A stretch of 8,455 bases of DNA, taken from the NCBI GenBank assembly GCA_018666055.1, contig JABJAS010000107.1, positions 1-8,455 on the forward strand, in the 5' to 3' direction. Under the pieces are notes generated by a model. The model was not told the DNA's origin, did not search any database, and saw only the letters and a list, made by a program, of their open reading frames with translations. This document shows positions 5,185-8,455 of this stretch, one piece after another. The stretch comes from Halieaceae bacterium (GTDB lineage: Bacteria; Pseudomonadota; Gammaproteobacteria; Pseudomonadales; Halieaceae). The position numbers and the translations under genes are program-made. Numbering within the stretch: position 1 is the stretch's first letter; every line of letters begins with the position of its first letter.

Positions 5185-5868
5185 TTGCTAGAACGACCAC
5201 CCTCATCGGGCTTATCGCTTCGCGGGCGCACTGTGCCAGCCTTCATTGCGATTGAAGGTCCCATCGGCGTCGGAAAAACAACGCTCGCTCGCAAAATTGC
5301 GGAAACCTTTGAATACGATTTGCTGCTGGAAGAAGCAGAGATGAATCCCTTCCTCAAGCGGTTTTACCAAAATCGAGAACAAACTGCGCTGGCAACACAG
5401 CTCTTCTTTCTTTTTCAGCGGGTACAGAAGATTACCGATATAAAACAACGTGATATGTTTGAGCGCACGCGCGTCACCGACTTTATTCTTGAGAAAGACC
5501 CGCTATTTGCCCGCGTCAACTTAGAACCCGCCGAATATGCGCTGTATGACAAGGTTTATGAGAAAATGCACGTCGAGGCACCCACCCCCGATTTGGTGAT
5601 CTACTTGCAAGCGAATCCGGAGCGTTTACTGGAGCGCATCGGTAAGCGTGGCATCGATGCCGAGCAGTCGATCACCCGGTCGTACCTAGAACAACTCAAT
5701 GAGGTGTACAGTGAGTTCTTTCTCTACTACGATGCGGCGCCTCTGCTGATTGTTAATGCCAACGATATTGACCTAGCAGCGAGTGACCGGGATTATGAGC
5801 AACTCGTTGACTATATGCTGAACATTAAGAAGGGACGCCATTATTTTAACCCGACTTTTTTTAGCTGA
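5185..5868 (+). CDS. Deoxynucleoside kinase (dAK/dGK/dCK family)
   Basis: About 227 residues from TTG 5185, or 236 from GTG 5158; I prefer the TTG because of the AGGAGG before it. Numbered from TTG: a P-loop GPIGVGKTT at 25-33; the likely catalytic carboxylate and substrate pocket in LLLEEAEMNPF (about 46-56); a Gln-rich helix before QLFFLFQR; an ERT (about 93-95) where the family usually has DRS; and an Arg-rich lid ERIGKRG at about 150-156. The family phosphorylates deoxynucleosides (dA, dG or dC) with ATP for DNA-precursor salvage; the exact substrate cannot be read from sequence. Thymidylate kinase is unlikely given the E-rich NPF motif. It sits between folK and panB, where E. coli and Pseudomonas, as far as I know, have no such gene. 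Its coding direction and tight spacing suggest one operon. Confidence 0.88.
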   Translation: MLERPPSSGLSLRGRTVPAFIAIEGPIGVGKTTLARKIAETFEYDLLLEEAEMNPFLKRFYQNREQTALATQLFFLFQRVQKITDIKQRDMFERTRVTDFILEKDPLFARVNLEPAEYALYDKVYEKMHVEAPTPDLVIYLQANPERLLERIGKRGIDAEQSITRSYLEQLNEVYSEFFLYYDAAPLLIVNANDIDLAASDRDYEQLVDYMLNIKKGRHYFNPTFFS

Positions 5869-5904
5869 ATTCCGACTCTTTATGAGCGGCCTGGAGTCAG
5901 CCCA

Positions 5905-6699
5905 ATGACAAAACGAATCACCATCAGCACACTAGACGCGATGAAGGCGTCCGGTGACAAATTTGTGATGATTACCGCTTACGACGCTACGTTTGCGCGG
6001 CTGGCCAGTGAAGCAGGCGCAGAGACAATATTGGTGGGCGATTCCCTCGGCATGGTGTTGCAGGGCCATGAGACGACCATTCCCGTGTCACTCGACGCAA
6101 TGGTGTATCACACAGAGTGTGTCGCGCGCGCGAAACCCCGGTCCCTCATTGTGGCCGACCTGCCGTTCATGAGCTTTTCCAATCCTGATGATGCCCTGCA
6201 TGCCAGCACGCAGTTGATGCAAGCGGGCGCTCAAATGGTGAAGTTAGAGGGCGGAACCTGGCTCAGTGATAGCATTAATCGGCTGGTCGAGCGGGGCGTT
6301 CCCGTTTGCGCGCACCTTGGATTAACGCCTCAATCGGTCAATGTATTTGGTGGATATCGCGTTCAAGGTCGCACCCCGAAAGCCGCCAAGTCTATCCTTG
6401 CCGATGCGGTCGAAATTCAAGACGCCGGTGCCAGCCTGCTGGTCTTGGAGTGTATCCCCGCGGAACTCGCCGGAGACATTGCCTCAAAACTGGATATCCC
6501 AGTCATTGGCATCGGTGCCGGCGGAGGCACTGATGCGCAAGTACTCGTTTTACACGACATGCTCGGCATGACGGAAAGCGCGCCAAAATTTGTGCAAAAC
6601 TTCATGAAGGGTGCCGACTCGATACAAGATGCGCTTGCTAACTTTGTGCGCGCGGTGAAGTCGGGGGAGTACCCTCAAGAAGAGCACACTTACTCCTAA
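5905..6699 (+). CDS. panB: 3-methyl-2-oxobutanoate hydroxymethyltransferase
   Basis: 264 residues, the same length as E. coli PanB. It makes ketopantoate from alpha-ketoisovalerate and methylene-tetrahydrofolate, the first committed step of pantothenate synthesis. The Mg-binding and catalytic residues are in place with a one-residue offset from E. coli: D46 in LVGDSLGM, D85 in VADLPFMSF, E115 in KLEGG and E182 in LECIPAELA. The glycine-rich IGIGAGG is present near residues 205-211. ATG start with GGAG (5893-5896) 8 nt upstream, 36 nt after the kinase stop. The folate made through folK supplies its one-carbon cofactor, a loose functional link in the cluster. Confidence 0.97.
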   Translation: MTKRITISTLDAMKASGDKFVMITAYDATFARLASEAGAETILVGDSLGMVLQGHETTIPVSLDAMVYHTECVARAKPRSLIVADLPFMSFSNPDDALHASTQLMQAGAQMVKLEGGTWLSDSINRLVERGVPVCAHLGLTPQSVNVFGGYRVQGRTPKAAKSILADAVEIQDAGASLLVLECIPAELAGDIASKLDIPVIGIGAGGGTDAQVLVLHDMLGMTESAPKFVQNFMKGADSIQDALANFVRAVKSGEYPQEEHTYS

Positions 6700-6707
6700 G
6701 GATCGGC

Positions 6708-7574
6708 ATGATCGTCGCCTCCGATAATAAGGCCCTTCGAGACCATCTCGACGCAGTCCGAGTGCAATCGCGAATCGCTTTTGTCCCCACCATGGGCAAT
6801 CTCCATCACGGGCATCTCTCCTTGGTGCATCAAGCCAAAAAAGCCGCCGACATTGTTGTCGTCTCAATTTTTGTCAACCCGATGCAATTTGGCAAAGAGG
6901 AAGACTTAGCCACCTACCCACGCACCATGGATGCCGATGTAACGGCACTCGAAGCGGCGGGCGTTGACGTGGTTTTTACGCCCAGCATTGCTGATATCTA
7001 TCCGCAAGGAGATGAAGCACACACCGCCATCCGTGTGCCGCTTTTGAGCGAGCCGCTCTGCGGTGCACAGCGTCCCGGACACTTCGACGGTGTCTGCACC
7101 GTCGTGTATAAACTATTCCGATTAGTGCAACCCGATGTTGCCGTCTTTGGTGAGAAAGACCTGCAGCAGCTGCTGATAATCCAAAAAATGGTGGAGGACC
7201 TGAGTCTCGATATCGATATTCTGCAGGGACTCACCTCTCGCGCCGGCGATGGATTAGCCTTGAGCTCTCGCAATCAGTATCTGTCTGACGCAGAGCGCCA
7301 AATAGCACCCCGCCTATGGCAAACGCTCCAAGACTGCGCTCAAACGCTTCGCGGTGCTCCTAACGTCAGTGCTGAAAACACGCTGGCACAGGCATCACAG
7401 GATCTGGCTGCGGCAGGGTTCACCGTTCATTACTTAGAACTCAGAGAACTACATACGCTCACTACGACGACAGACTTGTCTCGTGACTGCGCACTCTTCG
7501 TGGCCGCCACGTTAGGCGCAACGCGACTGATCGATAACATTCAGATCCGCGCGACAGGATCACCCATACCCTAA
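6708..7574 (+). CDS. panC: Pantothenate synthetase (pantoate-beta-alanine ligase)
   Basis: 288 residues (E. coli 283). It joins pantoate and beta-alanine using ATP, through a pantoyl-adenylate. Visible motifs: FVPTMGNLHHGH at 25-36 (HIGH-type), SIFVNPMQF at 53-61, GEKDLQQL at 148-155, and LALSSRNQYLS at 183-193 (KMSKS-type). ATG start with AAGGA (6698-6702) 5 nt upstream; this site overlaps the panB stop, so panBC are surely co-transcribed. panD, which supplies beta-alanine and follows panC in Pseudomonas, is not in the window: the next gene is convergent. Confidence 0.97.
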   Translation: MIVASDNKALRDHLDAVRVQSRIAFVPTMGNLHHGHLSLVHQAKKAADIVVVSIFVNPMQFGKEEDLATYPRTMDADVTALEAAGVDVVFTPSIADIYPQGDEAHTAIRVPLLSEPLCGAQRPGHFDGVCTVVYKLFRLVQPDVAVFGEKDLQQLLIIQKMVEDLSLDIDILQGLTSRAGDGLALSSRNQYLSDAERQIAPRLWQTLQDCAQTLRGAPNVSAENTLAQASQDLAAAGFTVHYLELRELHTLTTTTDLSRDCALFVAATLGATRLIDNIQIRATGSPIP

Positions 7575-7587
7575 GGCAGGCAGCGCT

Positions 7588-8455
7588 TTAGGACACAGGA
7601 ACCCGGACATGCTCGACCAAACGCCTTACTTCGTCCGGAGGCGCCGGCGTAAAGCGGGTCACGATCAGCGTGACGGCAAAATTGACCATCGCACCAACAA
7701 CACCAAAAGCATTGGGTTCAATTCCAAAAAACCAATTAGGAGAGAGGTTGCCGAGAAAGCTCGTGCCCGGAATAAACATAATGCCCTTGTGCTGAAAAAC
7801 GTAGATCAGGGTGACACTGATACCCGACAGCATTCCCAGTATCGCGCCCTCTCGCGTGACACGCTGCGAAAATATCCCCAGAAAAAGCGCTGGAAATAAC
7901 GAGGCGGCCGCCAGCCCAAAAGCCAGCGCCACCGTGCCAGCGGCAAACCCCGGCGGATTCAAGCCCAAATAGCCTGCCCCCAATACCGCCAGTGACATGG
8001 CAATCCGAGAAGCCATCAGCTCCTGCCGTTCGGTAATCTGGGGCATCAAGGTGCGCTTGAGCAGATCGTGAGAGATGGCAGACGAGATCGCTAATAGCAA
8101 CCCTGCCGCAGTCGACAACGCCGCTGCCAGACCGCCTGCCGCCACCAAAGCGATCACCCAATTAGGCAGGTTAGCAATCTCAGGATTCGCTAAAACAAGA
8201 ATGTCGTTATCCAGCTTCACCAGCTCATTGCGATGCGGATCGGCATGATACTGAATCCGCCCATCCCCATTTTTATCATCAATCTCTAATAAGCCCGTGC
8301 GCTCCCAGTTTTTAAACCAAGTTGGGCGCTCTTCAATCAGCAATGCCTGTCCCGCCTCGGGCTCGAGTATTTGAATGATATTCAGTCTGGCCATCGCCGC
8401 AACAGCCGGTGCCGTCGTATACAGAATCGCGATAAATACCAGTGCCCAGCCGGCA
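7588..8455 (-). CDS. Sodium:solute symporter, VC_2705-like SLC5 subfamily (N-terminal part outside window)
   Basis: The minus-strand frame is open from the right edge to TAA at 7588-7590. The Met codon at 8392-8394 is not the start: the frame continues upstream as a hydrophobic helix (…ALVFIAILYTTAPAVAA). About 289 C-terminal residues are visible, with several membrane helices, including one after NLPNWVIALVAAGGLAAALS. That helix and the preceding soluble loop (WERTGLLEIDDKNGDGRI) are typical of the VC_2705/acetate-permease-like branch of the SSS family, often found near acs. Transport of a carboxylate such as acetate with Na+ is inferred from the family. The loop has an EF-hand-like DKNGDGRI (codons 8254-8277). 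The protein ends soon after the last helix, with no kinase domain. It is convergent with panC. Confidence 0.88.
   Translation of the reverse strand, partial: AGWALVFIAILYTTAPAVAAMARLNIIQILEPEAGQALLIEERPTWFKNWERTGLLEIDDKNGDGRIQYHADPHRNELVKLDNDILVLANPEIANLPNWVIALVAAGGLAAALSTAAGLLLAISSAISHDLLKRTLMPQITERQELMASRIAMSLAVLGAGYLGLNPPGFAAGTVALAFGLAAASLFPALFLGIFSQRVTREGAILGMLSGISVTLIYVFQHKGIMFIPGTSFLGNLSPNWFFGIEPNAFGVVGAMVNFAVTLIVTRFTPAPPDEVRRLVEHVRVPVS

Noticed and set aside
7736..8161. 141-codon minus-strand frame inside the symporter gene
   Set aside because: It is an alternate-frame shadow; the symporter frame shows proper membrane helices and family motifs.
7588..8455. The SLC5-type protein at the right edge as the missing CbrA
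   Set aside because: CbrA carries a histidine kinase after its SLC5 part; here the protein stops soon after the last membrane helix, with no PAS or kinase domain.

Overview
The window looks like chromosomal housekeeping DNA of a gammaproteobacterium, probably a marine lineage near the Halieaceae/Cellvibrionales (inferred from protein resemblance and gene order; no database was searched). The order is dksA - gluQ - sigma-54 activator - noncoding RNA region - pcnB - folK - deoxynucleoside kinase - panB - panC, then a convergent sodium:solute symporter. It closely follows the Pseudomonas order dksA-gluQ-cbrA-cbrB-crcZ-pcnB-folK-panB-panC. There are no insertion sequences, CRISPR arrays, tRNAs or rRNAs.

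Left part (1-1531): the 3' end of dksA, carrying a long Lys/Ala/Pro-rich N-terminal tail encoded by a near-perfect 48-bp tandem repeat that runs off the left edge, then gluQ, which starts at a TTG overlapping the dksA stop. DksA tunes transcription with ppGpp; GluQ modifies tRNA-Asp.

Central part (1532-3398) is the most interesting. A CbrB-like sigma-54 enhancer-binding protein sits where Pseudomonas has cbrAB, but there is no sensor kinase gene, and its receiver domain has glycine where the phosphorylated aspartate should be. Just downstream lie two GTAACAC boxes 21 bp apart, a textbook sigma-54 promoter (TGGCATAGTATCTGCTT) and, from the predicted start site, two 12-nt A-rich (ARN)4 motifs of the type bound by Hfq/Crc, followed by a strong stem-loop. 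This is best read as a CrcZ-like sRNA, a catabolite-repression decoy, whose activator no longer seems to depend on phosphorylation. No clear terminator separates it from pcnB, and pcnB starts at TTG.

Right part (3399-7574): a tightly packed co-directional group. pcnB and folK overlap (ATGA), folK and the kinase abut or overlap, and panB and panC are 8 nt apart. The genes cover RNA polyadenylation, folate synthesis, deoxynucleoside salvage and pantothenate synthesis. panD is not present next to panC. Right edge (7588-8455, minus strand): the C-terminal part of a VC_2705-type SLC5 symporter, convergent with panC across only 13 nt.
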